This document shows, piece after piece, positions 10,665 to 22,362 of a stretch of DNA of 64,000 bases. Numbering within the stretch: position 1 is the first letter of the stretch; the number at the start of each line of letters is the position of its first letter. The translations under genes were made by a program, and so were the position numbers. Source of the DNA: Telopea speciosissima (Eukaryota; Streptophyta; Magnoliopsida; Proteales; Proteaceae); contig NC_057918.1 in the NCBI RefSeq assembly GCF_018873765.1, positions 12,532,862 through 12,596,861 of the forward strand, read 5' to 3'. The notes below the pieces were generated by a model that saw only the letters and a program-made list of their open reading frames with translations, was not told the origin of the DNA and did not search any database.

Positions 10665-11770
10665 AAAAGATATGGAAAAATTACACTGCCACCCCCTGAG
10701 GTTTGTACTAAATACAGAGTGCCCCCTTGTGTTTCTAAATTATACAGCCACACCCCCTGAGTGACCGGATAGCGTTAATTATAAAATTTAAATGACAACT
10801 TTTACCCTTCAATTAATCATATTCTAATTTTTTATTTGTCTAACATAATGGGACCCACCACTATTTCTTCCTCTTCTTCTTTCTTCTTCTTCTTCTTCTT
10901 CTTTTTCTTCTTCAACCACCGCCCCACCATCGCTGCAACCTCCGTCTACCATCCTCTACCCTCTTCCAGTAACCCCATAGAAAGGGAAATTCGTGGCCAT
11001 TTCTCCCTGGAGAAAGCCACCCGATACCCAATTAAGAACCAAATGAGCAGAAAAGAATCCAAAACTCAATTGTAGTTACCTGTGAGGGCATCAGTCTTCA
11101 TAGCAATGAAGAACACCACATCCATCTCTATACAGCACGATCTGCATGTCAAAGACATTGAGACCCAAAGGAGCATCATCTGGAATGTCCCTGGCGAGAT
11201 ACAGAGGATACCATTCCTCTCGCCAATCGTAATCCACAACTGCCTTTTCTCCAATTTCTTGTTCCTCCACGGTAGACCCTAGAAGAACCTCGTGATCATC
11301 TTCTGATTCTGCTCCTTCATCCTTTCCATCAACAGAGACAAACCCACCTACCTCTGTCACTGCAGAACATTTTATCAGTCCCCTTCTTGCTTGATTCAGC
11401 TTTTTTCTCTGACCCAGATCAAAATGTAAAACTGAGAACATTTTTGCAACTGAGAGAGAAACATGTGTCCTTCTTCTTCTTCTTCTTGCTTCTGTTGTAT
11501 TGGTGAGGTTATCAAAGAAGGGGGTGTGAAGTTTGGACTGCTCTATGGGTAAAATGGTAAGTTCACATCATATCAAGGGTATATTTATCATTTTAAGGCA
11601 TCCATGGCCAACACGTCAGCAACTAACGGGGATACTCTAACGGTGTGGGGCTGAGTGTAATAAATACCCTAAACTCAGGGGGTCTAAGTGTATATTTTGA
11701 AAACATAGAGGGTCGCACTGTATTTAAGGCAAACCTCAAGGGGTGGCAGTATAATTTTCCCAAAAGATAT
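10665..11770. mobile_element. Pack-MULE-like element with long TIRs and perfect 9-bp target duplication
   Basis: The element spans 10674-11761 (1088 bp). The left end GGAAAAATTACACTGCCACC pairs with the right end GGTGGCAGTATAATTTTCCC, and similarity between the two termini continues for about 85 bases (AGGTTTG, AAATACAG, ACCCCCTGA blocks). It is flanked by AAAAGATAT at 10665-10673 and again at 11762-11770. Long terminal inverted repeats plus a 9-bp duplication are diagnostic of Mutator-like elements. There is no transposase; instead the interior holds a piece that encodes a TIC55-like N-terminus on the minus strand. That makes it a gene-capturing, non-autonomous element. A CTT microsatellite lies at 10868-10912. 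Confidence 0.85.
11084..11441 (-). pseudogene. Captured fragment resembling exon 1 of TIC55 (Rieske protein of the chloroplast inner envelope)
   Basis: The minus-strand frame gives 116 residues ending in DYDWREEWYPLYLARDIPDD, then APLGLNVFDMQIVLYRDG and LHCYED. This is the conserved stretch just before the first Cys-Pro-His of the Rieske [2Fe-2S] motif in TIC55, a plastid envelope oxygenase related to pheophorbide a oxygenase. A TGA stop follows CYED, and then codons for C-P-H and an apparent splice donor (CACAG/GTAACT), so the homology ends as an exon would. The upstream part, with Arg/Lys/Ser and KCSAV, looks like the end of a transit peptide. The Rieske cluster ligands and the catalytic domain are absent and the piece sits inside transposon termini. 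It is therefore a captured, non-functional fragment. Confidence 0.75.
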
Positions 11771-13620
11771 TTGATTGAATTAATCTCTAAAATTTGAAAT
11801 AAGGCTAATCTAGTCTATGATTACTATATCCAACGATTAGAATGAAGACATCATCTGTACACGTGGCAAAATAGATACCTTGTAACATTTGAAAAAATAA
11901 TTGACTCTTATAACAATAATAATTCACCTACACGTTTTTCGAAAGCTAAAGGGTCCTTTTACTTAAACCAACCGTCTAGAATAATTCACCAACATATAGA
12001 GAGAACTCTACATGATCACATATGTTACACTATGAGGAGTGTCTTCCGTACGTATGTTTCTACTAGATAACCATTTATAGATCATTTATCATTTACATCA
12101 TATAGTTATTTAGAATATGTTTAGAATTTTAATATATATAATACCATCAATCTCCTTTTTAAATGAAATATATCAAGTAAATATCAATATTCCTTAGAAA
12201 TTTATGATCCTTTGACTATTTTGTATTTTTCTAGCATTGATTTGAATTTAAATAAGATAATTAATTTCTTTTAAATTTTTTTATATGATAATCTAAATTA
12301 ATGAGTTGGTTGACCATTAAGGGGAGTTATGCCTTTTCTTTTTCTTTTCTTTGTAGTAAATGATTGATTTTATGTGAAACAAACAATCAGATCAACCAAA
12401 ACAAACAAAGTAGACTATCCAATTAAGACAGCCATTCTTGACCATTTTGTGGTCCTATTCATTTATACTTAAGGGCCCTTAATATGTATAGGGCTATTAA
12501 GCTTTCATTTTTTTTATGTTTTTACTTTATCCTCTGTTTTTTTTTTTTTTTTTTTTTTGGGTTTTGGGGGGGGCGGCGTGGGGAGGTAAAGGTTAGTAAA
12601 ATAATCTATTAATTATTATTGATATACATGATAAATGTTCAGGTATTTCCAGATGAGAAAATAAACACAAAAATATCTTAATATTCCACCTTTGGCGTTG
12701 CCATCAGTAGTGCACAAGACATATTACTTTTGACATGAGGATCCACTTTCGACATTGCCATCAGCATAAATCTCAAGACAAAAAATTACCTGAACTATCC
12801 ACCAGCTACAAAACAAGATTTGGATCTTCTCTGCACATCCCAAATAGTTCATCACAAAAGATGTGAGGACCAAAAAAGAGACACCTGTGAAGTTGCACTC
12901 TTCTTGACTATCAAATCAGCAACTGGGTTCACCTCCTTATAACAATGGGTTGTATTCTATTAGTATTGATGAAAGAAAATAATTGCGACACAATTATTAA
13001 AATTGCTATTTACTTGATTGAGATAATTGTTTGGAAAATGATCATCCAGTATGCAATAAGGCCTCTAGGGAAAATTTTTGTGGACAAATTTAGAATTGAA
13101 ACTTAGAAACAACGAATTAAGAAACAGTTTGATTGATTAAACATGGTTTCATGGAGTCTTCATCAGAGTTCAAACTAATCATAAATCATATCGGAAAGAA
13201 TTAATTGTGGCTAGCTAGTACATTATTACATTTTTTGGTTGTTCAAAAAAAATTTCTCAAAATGATTGAGACATAATTAGTTAATATATTTCGAGAATTC
13301 AATACTGCAAGCATCAAATATATATCATTCAGACATAGAAATAGACATAAAAAGACAGAAATGTATAGATGAAGGCAAGAGTTACACATCTCACATTTTC
13401 TGACCTACCAAACAACTTTAACCTAACTTGGCCTAGACCACTCATAGATCAAGGCAAGATGTAGACTAGGTTGGAAAATTAGAGAAGATAAAAGGAGAAA
13501 TAAGGAATTACATCATATAAGTGAGGGACAGGGTTCCTACACTGCCAGAGCGTAGTTTTGGGCCAATAAGGGAACTCCTTTCGGAATCTCATAAAAGGGG
13601 AGACACATTTATGAGATATT
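11771..13620. other. AT-rich intergenic stretch, no gene seen
   Basis: Homopolymer T at 12538-12558 is followed by a G-rich run. No frame has family resemblance. The pair of similar phrases around 12690-12770 (CTTTGGCGTTGCCATCAG and TTTCGACATTGCCATCAGCA) is a short local duplication. Confidence 0.5.
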
Positions 13621-13834
13621 ATCCCCTCACATGGAGAATGGATCATTTGCACGTACCAACGGGTGAACGTACATGTGAGAGCGAAGCACATTTTAATTTT
13701 GTTTCCATAAATCCCCCTCCTCCCCTTGTAAATGGTAAAAATAGGACAGATAGTTGGCTCTCACATGTACGTTCACCTGTTGATACGTATAGAGGATCCA
13801 AACTCCTCACATGAACAGTAACATGTGAGGGGAT
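13621..13834. mobile_element. Foldback element with ATCCCCTCACATG termini
   Basis: It starts ATCCCCTCACATGG and ends ACATGTGAGGGGAT. The inner arms GGGTGAACGTACATGTGAGA and TCTCACATGTACGTTCACCT are also inverted. The whole 214-bp unit folds into a long hairpin with a loop of about 85 bases. The open frames on both strands are a by-product of the inverted symmetry. Confidence 0.75.
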
Positions 13835-14301
13835 GTCCAATTTCAGTTTTGAGCTGCGTTGTGGATAACTTTTACCCTGCAAGTGACTAACAAAAACATT
13901 TGGAACCAACTCTCTTGCTTCAAGTATAACAAAGTTTTAGTTTTCACGAATTGTTTGGTGGCTTCAAGCCCCTTCTTTCTTAATTCATTGTACTTTCCTC
14001 GACAAGAGATTTTCCTTTGCGGATTTTGAGTAATAAATTCTAGTTATTTTCCCCCAAAAAAACCAGCAATTTCGTTACGCAACATAGTGAGCTTTTGGGT
14101 GCAAGATCATTTGAAGGTATGGTTTCCTCCACACTTGCCAAGTATTTCTTGAGTTGGATTAGTGACAATTGTTTAAGAATCTAGCCAAGAGAACAAATCC
14201 AAGTCTCATTTTCATCATTTTTTCTATTTTATTATTGTAATTAATTAGTTAAATTAGGAATTTCTTTGCAATCTCTAAAAGTGCTTGCAAACAATAGACT
14301 T
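13835..14301. other. No gene seen
   Basis: AT-rich spacer without recognisable features. Confidence 0.5.
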
Positions 14302-14393
14302 TAATCCTCTCCAATTCTTAAAGCTCAACAGTGCGGCAGTACTAGGTGGAGATACAGACACATGGCAGCTCGGACATCCAACGCTCCAAGCAC
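14302..14393. repeat. Foldback family A, single arm
   Basis: AATCCTCTCCAATTCTTAAA, a GTGCGGCAGTACTAGGTGGAG block and GCAGCTCGGACATCCAACG follow the left arm of the element at 9897 in the same order. The inverted arm is missing. Confidence 0.6.
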
Positions 14394-14779
14394 TAGATAA
14401 AAAAAAATATTACAAAATAAGTAGGTTTACAAGAAAATAAATGTAAAACAAAGTTGAACCTATTCGATTTGTAATACTTTTTCTTATCTAGTGGATTTGG
14501 CTTTTTTTTAATTTCAAGGTTCAAACTAACCCCTGTTCTTCACGTTTGATTCCAAACAAACTCTACCAACTATGAAAACTAGGGTTTTAAGAATTGGGAA
14601 TCGAATTGGTGAATCGATTCATTCATATCGAAATCAGTTGTGATCAACCCGATACGGTGGATTCACATCCAAATACCCTAGAAACTTCTTGTGCTTTTTT
14701 TTATCTGAGGACTGATTTCACATTTTAAAACCTTGGTGAAAACAAGAGAGAGAGAGAGGGATCTTTATCTTCTTCAGTT

Positions 14780-14940
14780 CCTTGTCCAGCCCAGTTCCCT
14801 AGTCCCTCCTAACAAGGGGGGATAATGACCACCCTACCCCTGTTCGAACACTCTACCTGGGTAGGATCCACCCCCCTTATTAGAGGGACTTGGGATTGGT
14901 CTAGACAGGGAAATGGAGGAGATAATTTTCTTAATTTCCA
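14780..14940. repeat. Dispersed repeat, copy 2
   Basis: It carries TTCCCTAGTCCCTCC, AATGACCACCCTACCCCTG, TTCGAACACTCTACCTGGGT, GGATCC and TTATTAGAGGGACT. The same blocks occur, partly inverted, at 34190-34280 and more diverged at 3700-3832. Confidence 0.5.
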
Positions 14941-16204
14941 TAGAGAAAGAGAGAGAGTTTGATTAATTGATTTACATACGTAAACCCCCCCCCTCTCTTA
15001 TCATCAAATGAGAAGACCTATGATACTTCCATTAAAGAAAAAAACCAAAAAAAAGACCCTATGATCATATAGGTATGGGCGATTTCATGATGAACTTACT
15101 GTGGGAGTCATTAGGCTTTATGAGATTGCTTTGTTGATGGCTCCATGGCGATGCTCAGTGGTCACCCCCGTAGTTAGTTTTAAAAAGCTGATGTGAGTCT
15201 TCATGACCTCATGCGTAGATATCTTCTTTCTCCTTTCACCGGACAAGGGAAAAGACAAGGGAAGGAAGTTACATTTAATCTTAGACAGTGATTTTGATCA
15301 CCCCTATCACATCATGTAAACAGGTATCTAGGGATATTAATGTTAGCCAGAAGATTTCTTACCCCTTTTGAGGGTTGTGGGACCCCTCGTGTTATTGCAG
15401 AAGGCTTCTTATGCCGGCAGTGAAGGAAGAATATTCCATGTCACACCAACCACGGTGTAAAAAACAATTTCGTTAACAAGAAAACCACATGGTGAGGGAG
15501 GAGAGAAAATGTCAATGTGTATTTCTCATGATTGATCTATATATGAGAGATAGAGAGAGCTAATTAAAGTACCCTTTGGATCAGCTCAGCTCAGTGAGTC
15601 TTTTCTCTATAACAAGCTACCTTGTTTAAGGAAAGACAACTAACTAAATTTTGTTGCTGCCCAGGTTGCAAGAGTTTTCTAGCTATCCAGGCTCATAACC
15701 AAAGAAATAGAATCTTGAAGGATATTTTATAAAGGATAATACTGTAATATTTTTTTTCCCTTTTAAAAAATACTAAAACTAAGAGAGCATTTGTTACCCC
15801 AGGTGAAAGAGAATCATTCCATTTCTTTGGCTGTAAACCCGGAAAGTTCATCCAACCCAAGTAACAATAATTTTATCAAAGTAATCAACTCCCCCTGAAT
15901 AGATAATTCGAAACAGATTCATTTCGATCCCAAGTCGGCCATGGTTCCAATCGATCCATTTCCCGCAATAGTGTGTTGTGGTTTTCACTGTTCAAAAGGC
16001 TTTTAGGGACCAGCATTAATTCATTGGTTAAACCATGTGCATTACCTTATACATCATTTTCATATCATAAAAAGATGTTGACCTTGGTTTTATGAGAAAT
16101 GCCTGCATTACGGAAGAAATTTGTTGGCAAACTAGTCTACGTAACTGCCTATGCTTGTACGATGTGGACTTAAAAGTTTCTCTTTTAAATCTGGAAAAAA
16201 TGGG
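14941..16204. other. No gene seen
   Basis: Mixed intergenic sequence with short GA and C runs. I see no coding frame, RNA gene or complete element. Confidence 0.5.
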
Positions 16205-16402
16205 AAAGAGAACACTATCTGGGTGCGTGATGTACGCTGCCCCGACACTCAAACACTGGAGTGGGCGAAGTGACCACCCCCCCTCCCAAAGAAATTCTGT
16301 CTTTCCATGGGGGTATGACAGTCATTTTGAACCTGCCATTGTGTCTGATGAGCACTAGGGCAGCGCACTGCACGTGTCCAAGTAGCGTTCATTCTCCTGT
16401 AA
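16205..16402. mobile_element. Foldback element, imperfect arms
   Basis: The left arm (GAGAACACTATCTGGGTGCG, TGATGTACGCTGCCCCGACA, CTCA) matches the reverse complement of the right arm (TGAGCACTAGGGCAGCGCAC, TGCACGTGTCCAAGTAGCGT, TCATTCTC) with several mismatches. Length is about 200 bp. It contains the phrase AAGTGACCACC shared in type with other GC-rich hairpin elements in the window. Confidence 0.55.
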
Positions 16403-17200
16403 AAAATACTTGCCTATATGTCTTTTTAAGATTTGAAAATTTTCACTTCTCTATCATTTAATTTCTCTTACAAACAAACCAAACTTAGCCATAAGAAAAG
16501 AAAAGGCCTTTATCTAGGGAAAATGACAAGTTTGCATCAATATTACTTCAAGATAAAATATCACACCGAAGAGTCTCTCACCTTTTGATCAAACAGGATC
16601 TTAGAGTCTGGCATTTTTGCATGAGGAAATGTTAATCTCAACTACCAGACTACGTAGCATACTGCATACGTTAGTGTCTCCCTGTGTCTATCTCTATCCA
16701 ATACTTTTGTGACTATCTGATTGAGCTATAAGGTTCACGAGGCTCGCAAAATTGACATTTCTCTTAGTGTTTTTAATCATTGTTTAGAAGGTCTAAAATT
16801 TTAATGGAATTTTCAAAACTTCATTCTACTATGTGGTCAACTTCATTAAGCCCAGATTTATTATGTAGATCACGACATTGATACAAAATGGCTCTATTTT
16901 TTTTTTTATTCCGGTAAATATACAAAATGGCTCTATCACAATCTTCAAGTGGGAGATATTTAATGTTGTAAAGAAAGCCCTTAAGTGGGGTTGTTTAGAA
17001 ATCAATTTACCTATGAGCATATATTAGAGTCCAGATTAGGTTCTTGTACGAGAATTATTCTCGTATGCCCTTCGCCCTTCGGGGCACAAACCGTTACTTA
17101 TCGCCCGAACCGATACCTCAAACAATGAATGTATTATCCAGATGGGCCTCATCATAATATGAAGCCCATAAGGCCCGCTATCACTGCTGTAGTAGCCCAG
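16403..17200. other. Spacer upstream of the parvulin gene
   Basis: No gene is seen. The last 150 bases become less AT-rich (CTTCGCCCTTCGGGGC, GCCCGAACCG), compatible with a proximal promoter, but I cannot place a start site. Confidence 0.4.
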
Positions 17201-17219
17201 AAACCGTGACCTGGACCTG

Positions 17220-18251
17220 GTGAACCGGAGAAGAAAAGGAAGAAGATTTATAAAGGGTATTTGTGTGATTTTGAGTATATGTTTATGGCCTTCTTGGGTT
17301 TGGACTTTGGACTTTGGTCTTTGGACTTTGGAGTTCGGACTGGTTTGGAATTCGGATTCAAGAAGACGGTCGCGTTGCCTTCACGCTGCGGGATTGCTGC
17401 TGCTCAAGCTTCTGGGTTTCGATTTGGAGATTTGGCTGTTTGACATCGTTAATCTAATCCTAGGTGAGGTTTAAAATCAAGATAAATTGTGCGAATTCCG
17501 TTGTGGATTTATTTGATTTTATAGCGCTTGATTTGTTTTTAGTGAAAATATTTTCGCTGCTTCTAGTTTTGCTTAAATTTGATGTGATCTTGGTGGGTTT
17601 ACTTTCGTTCTTACTTTTAGTAAAAGAATTCCTTAATTTTATATCAATTCGAGTTTCATGATTTCCGTGAGAGAACTGCAAAATCCGCAGTTTGGCCTTG
17701 CTTGGGTTCGCCAATTAACTGGAGGAAAATATTAGGGGTTTTTTTTTTGTCTTAGTTTGTTGGGATTTTAAGTAATTGCGCTTGTCTGATATCACAATTT
17801 TGGTTGGGATTTCAGTAGATTGTATTTTCTTGTATTAGTGCTTGAATTTTATTATCTGTAAACTCTCTTCTTCCTGGCGTTGAATGCCTTTGGTTCAATA
17901 ATCACGGTGTCTGGTCAATTGTGCTTCTTCTGGCGTTTTCACCCAGACATGTAATCATCTTATAGAAATTATCCCATTCCATAAGAACGACATAGGAAAT
18001 GGAAATGAAATTATCGTATTCCAAGTTGCAATTGAACGGAGCTGTTATGTGTGGTTTATCCATGTGGTTAGTATTTCAGTATTTTTCATGCACGCTTATA
18101 ATTATATTATCTGCTTTTCCCCCATTTATGCTCAATTAATTCATCGCATCCTAGTTAGCCAATTTCGGCTTCAGTTGGCCTTGTGCATGTTTTCCCTCTC
18201 CAAGTTGGTGGTTTGATTTTTATGATGTAACAAAATCAGGGTTGTAAGGTG
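17220..18251 (+). promoter_or_regulatory. Probable 5'UTR with leader intron and a short upstream ORF (parvulin gene)
   Basis: A leader exon ending near 17463 (TAATCCTAG/GTGAGG) and an acceptor at 18238-18239 (AAAATCAG/GGTTG) would define a 776-bp intron 12 bases before the start codon at 18252. The leader contains TTGGACTTTGG tandem repeats around 17298-17340. It also has an open frame from ATG near 17279 to the stop at 17441-17443 that could act as an upstream ORF if transcription starts before it. All of this is inferred from splice consensus only. Confidence 0.45.
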
Positions 18252-21200
18252 ATGGGGAAGGACGCAAAGGCAAAAGACTCAGGAGGTAAGGGAAAGGGAA
18301 AGCAAACAGGGGGCGGAGGTGATGAGAACTCTTCAAAGGGAAAGGGGAAAGGTGGGAAGGCTGCAGATGGGCTTGGTACCTGCACATATGTCAAAGGTAT
18401 TTCCCTATACTTAGATTTGCTAGGTTTCATTCACCTCTCATTTGCACATATAATTCTGTGGTGGCTTTGTTGCCTCTGAATTATTGATGTCAGTTTTATC
18501 CTGTTATGTATGAGCTAACTAGCTACTAGCCAAGGAGTATAATGATCAAAACATTTCTGGGAATTTGTTGAGTGGCATATTTGATTATGACCTAATTTCT
18601 GAATTACTATAGTACTCCAATTCCTTTAAATTTATTTGGATGACTGTCTAATATGCAGTATGCATCTTTGTAGCTCCCTTTCCTGTTTAGTTAGAAATTT
18701 GCTGCAGTTCTTATAGAATGGGTGACAGTACCTCTCTGCTTGCATGATTTAATGCATAAATTGATTCCAAATTTCTACCCCTGCATCCTCTTCTGTTTAT
18801 TGAAGCATGAATTTTTTTAAAAAAAATACATGAAAAACACTGCTTGTTTTCGTCTAGCCAGAAGGTTATAAGTACCCTTCCAAACATTTTAGTCGGCTAA
18901 GCTATCTTCCATTAACTCTACTCATAGTATTCATACGGTATTTGAATTAAACATGATTATTATGAACTTCTTGGAGTTCATGACAACCCGACTAGAGCTA
19001 TTTGACTAAAACCAGCAGGGTCAAATTCATTTCGGCTTCCTGTCTGTATGTAGTTATCATGCGGTGCTAAGTTTCTTGGCCCCTCTTTTGCTCTCTTTTG
19101 TGGCTTCAGCACCAGAAAAACTTGCACTCTCTTGTCTTTTCTAGAGAGAGGGTTGAGGATTGAATTGGTCTGTTCACCTTTTGGCCTCACCCGACGTTTC
19201 TAAACAGCCCCTTGGAGTTAATAGTTTCCTTTCATAATATGTCATAATTGATGGATATTATGGGCCAATTTACATATGATTATCACATGTCTCATTTTAT
19301 AAAAGTCCCAATTCCCATCTCTAAGTGGCATAACAGGTTGCAATTGAGCAGAATGGTTCTGCTTTATTGTTAATCATTTAACTAATTATTACTACAAGCC
19401 CCCCCCCCCCCACCCCAAAAAAGATAAATTTAAAGCCCTATACTTATCTCCCATTAGGTAATGGTTGTGTTACTAAGTGATCTGACTGAAATTTGCCACA
19501 GCCAAAGAGGATCCTGGAAGGTGATTTTTCCTTTCTTTGGTTTAATAGAATCCTTGAAGATTTTAAAACCTGGCATATCTTGGAACTTAAAGACAGGTGG
19601 ACAGTCTCTTGAAAGAGATTTTGTTGAGATCACAATTTCATCCACAAGATGGCCTTACTGGGTATTTAGGGAGGTAGTAGTAAATAAACTCTTGGATATA
19701 TAAATTTATGTCTGAATATGAAGAAGAAATTCAGATTTTAGGAGAAAGTACCTAAAAATGGTAATGAATTATAATATTTACTTCACCATCTATTTCTGTG
19801 TGTATTGTTTTCCTTATACCTTGGAATGCATAAGAACACTTAAAAAATGGGATCTTCCTTGTGTCACTAAGGTATCTATTGTTAAGAATTTCAAATGGCC
19901 TAATTTAGTCAAGCCATTTGATTTTTTTCTCTTTTATTTTCCTTTAGCTAGGCATATCTTATGTGAGAAGCAAGGGAAGATCAATGAAGCATACAAGAAG
20001 CTACAAGATGGTTGGCTGAGCAATGGAGACAAGGTCGCACCTGCTGAGTTTGCAAAGGTTAGTTTCGTATTAAACAATCCTCTCTTTAGGTCTTCTATGG
20101 TAAAGGAAACTTCCCTCAATATCATCATTCTGAAACTCGACCATCAGAATGCTGCACATTAATTTCAAACCCAAAATTCAGTTCAATAGCTGGCTTACTT
20201 TGCCGATGCAATTGAATAGTACTTGACCTCCAGGTTTCCAATTTTCCATAGCCTTGAGATATATAATCTGAAGCTTATATGTCTCTGGCGTGTATTAGCT
20301 GACGTAGAAAACTGCATGATTTTTTCCCCATACCGCATGCCCTTGAAAGAGATTTGTGAACTGTAATTTTAGATGAATAAGAGAGGAGAGAGAGGAGAAG
20401 CACCAACCTCCACTTCAAAATATAACTAAACCTTAACTCATTCCATTATCAATCATTGCATTACATAGCATATTAGATCATTAATTTATAGATTAACTAA
20501 CCCTTCTACTTTTTATTCTTAACACCACTCACAAATTAGAAACATTTCTAAATTCCTAAACTTGAGAACCAAACTTCTGAAAATAGAAACTTTCTAGAAC
20601 TTATGGAGTTTTTAAAACCAGATTGAGCAGTCCTTTAACAAAATAGAAGCAATCCAAATTAGTAAACTCGATATGGATCCAATCTAACCCAAATCTTCTA
20701 GAAAACTGAAAATAGAAAATATTCCAAAATAGAAACAAATCAAAAAAGGATGCTAACTAAAAGGAAACTGACCTAAACATTAAGACAAAATACTTAACTA
20801 AAATGGATTCTTTCTAGGTTAAATTAACTTACAACACATGGGACCCACACAATTTTATCTATGTGCTTAATCCTGTGTACCCCCTTGAATCCTAACTTTT
20901 GGGCTTATAAAAGAGGCACAATACATTAATAAACCCAAAAATGAAAGGTCGAAGGCCCATATAATCGAACTATGGGCCAAAATAAAGTCTTCCAAGTGGT
21001 CCAATTGGCCCGATTGGACAACATCAACTGCTTCAATTTCTTCTATGCGTCCCTCACTGTTATATTTCCACCTTCTGTCCGTTTTCCAGTTAGCTGCTGA
21101 ATATTCAGAGTGCCCGTCGGGGAAGAAGGGTGGTGACCTTGGATGGTTTCCTCGAGGAAAGATGGCAGGTCCATTCCAAGATGTTGCTTTCAGCACAGCT

Positions 21201-21766
21201 GTTGGAGCTACCAGTGCACCATTTAAATCAACGTATGTATAAGCACTCGCTGATTATTGATTCCATATAGATTTTTTACCATAAATTTGTACAATTGGGT
21301 TACTTCGACAAATTTGTATCCAAATGTCGTTGCTTATCTTTATGCAAATGGTGAATAGATGTTGGTTCAAGAAAATGATCAATACCTTTGAAAATGGTAA
21401 TATAACTTTCAAAAGGTATTGAATACCAACTGCGTCATGAAATCCATGAACCAAATTGTTAATGAACAGTCTGATGGGGGGAAACTTTTTGTTTATCTTT
21501 ACCTTTTACTTGGTTAGGTATTTGCTTGTTTCTCAATATGCTGTTCTTGATTACAGATATTCTTGTATATATTGGATATATAGGAAACTTGTCCAGTACT
21601 ATGGTTTCCATATCATTTTGAGAATATGAATATTTCAAAAGTCATTTCCTGTAGTTTTTATATGACAATATCTAACTTAACCATGGCACTTACCATTGGT
21701 TTTTGTTGTGGACATCTATGCAGGCATGGGTACCACATAATCTTAAGTGAAGGAAGGAAGAACTGA
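18252..21766 (+). CDS. Parvulin-type peptidyl-prolyl isomerase (Par14/PIN4 class)
   Basis: Four coding exons (18252-18396, 19948-20057, 21090-21232, 21724-21766) join in frame to 146 residues with GT/AG introns. The first 45 residues are Lys/Gly-rich and disordered, like the basic DNA-binding tail of Par14/PIN4. The catalytic domain follows: KARHILCEKQGKINEAYKKL, then EYSECPSGKKGGDLGWF, RGKMAGPFQDVAF and THGYHIILSEGRKN. His51, Cys93, Met110, Phe114 and His137 stand where human Pin1 has His59, Cys113, Met130, Phe134 and His157; the Cys93-to-His137 spacing is identical to Pin1. There is no WW domain and no phosphate-binding Arg/Lys loop, so it is expected to be phosphorylation-independent. It catalyses cis-trans isomerisation of prolyl bonds, probably in the nucleus and cytosol. 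Length and sequence match the single plant member of the class. Confidence 0.93.
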
Positions 21767-22190
21767 TGGAATCCACTATAGTTCCAAAGAATAATTCTCA
21801 ATGTCGCCATGTAAATGAGATTTTCATCCCCGTAATTAATATGCCTGACATTGCACTTCTTATGGTTGGCATAATATTAAAAGGAAAAGTTTGTATCTGA
21901 GAACTGTTTGAGTAAAATTTTCTTGGCAAATGTTGACGTTAAAACATGGTGTAGTAAGTTTGTATCCTATGGAGGTTGAAAGTGGAGGATATCTCCCAAT
22001 GAAAATCCCTTTTCCCCTCACTCCCCACTCTACAAATAAGAATGGAAAAGGAAATCTGCAATGGAATGAAGCACTATTGAGCCTATGTTCTATACTTTGG
22101 TTGCGTTTTATCATCTGACGTGCAGGCTGTAGCAGGAAAAAGTGGCTTCTCCAATCGGTCGGGGAGCTTCCTATGCACCATTTCATGGGT
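21767..22190. other. 3' flank of the parvulin gene, no gene seen
   Basis: Probable 3'UTR followed by AT-rich spacer. No polyadenylation site can be assigned. Confidence 0.4.
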
Positions 22191-22199
22191 TTCTATATT

Positions 22200-22362
22200 C
22201 TTTTTTTTTTATTTTTTATTAGTAGGAATGGAATTTATTGCATTGATAAGGCATGCTTTACTAACAAGACAGGGCGGACTTCTTACTCAGCTCAATGATT
22301 TGTGCTTTACTAACAAGTAACAAGACAAGGCGGACTCCTTACTCAGCTCAATGATTTTTGGT
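22200..22362. repeat. T-run plus imperfect tandem duplication
   Basis: After a T-rich run, a unit of about 50 bases (TTTACTAACAAG, ACAGGGCGGACTTCTTACTC, AGCTCAATGATTTGTG) is repeated immediately as TTTACTAACAAGTAACAAGA, CAAGGCGGACTCCTTACTCA, GCTCAATGATTTTTG. The T-run followed by GGAATGGAATTTATTGCATT resembles the 3' tail of a minus-strand LINE, but no coding remnant supports that. Confidence 0.5.

Noticed and set aside
11091-11441. Functional small gene for a TIC55/Rieske protein
   Set aside because: The frame stops right before the Rieske Cys-Pro-His motif, no downstream exon is found, and it lies inside transposon termini with a perfect target duplication.
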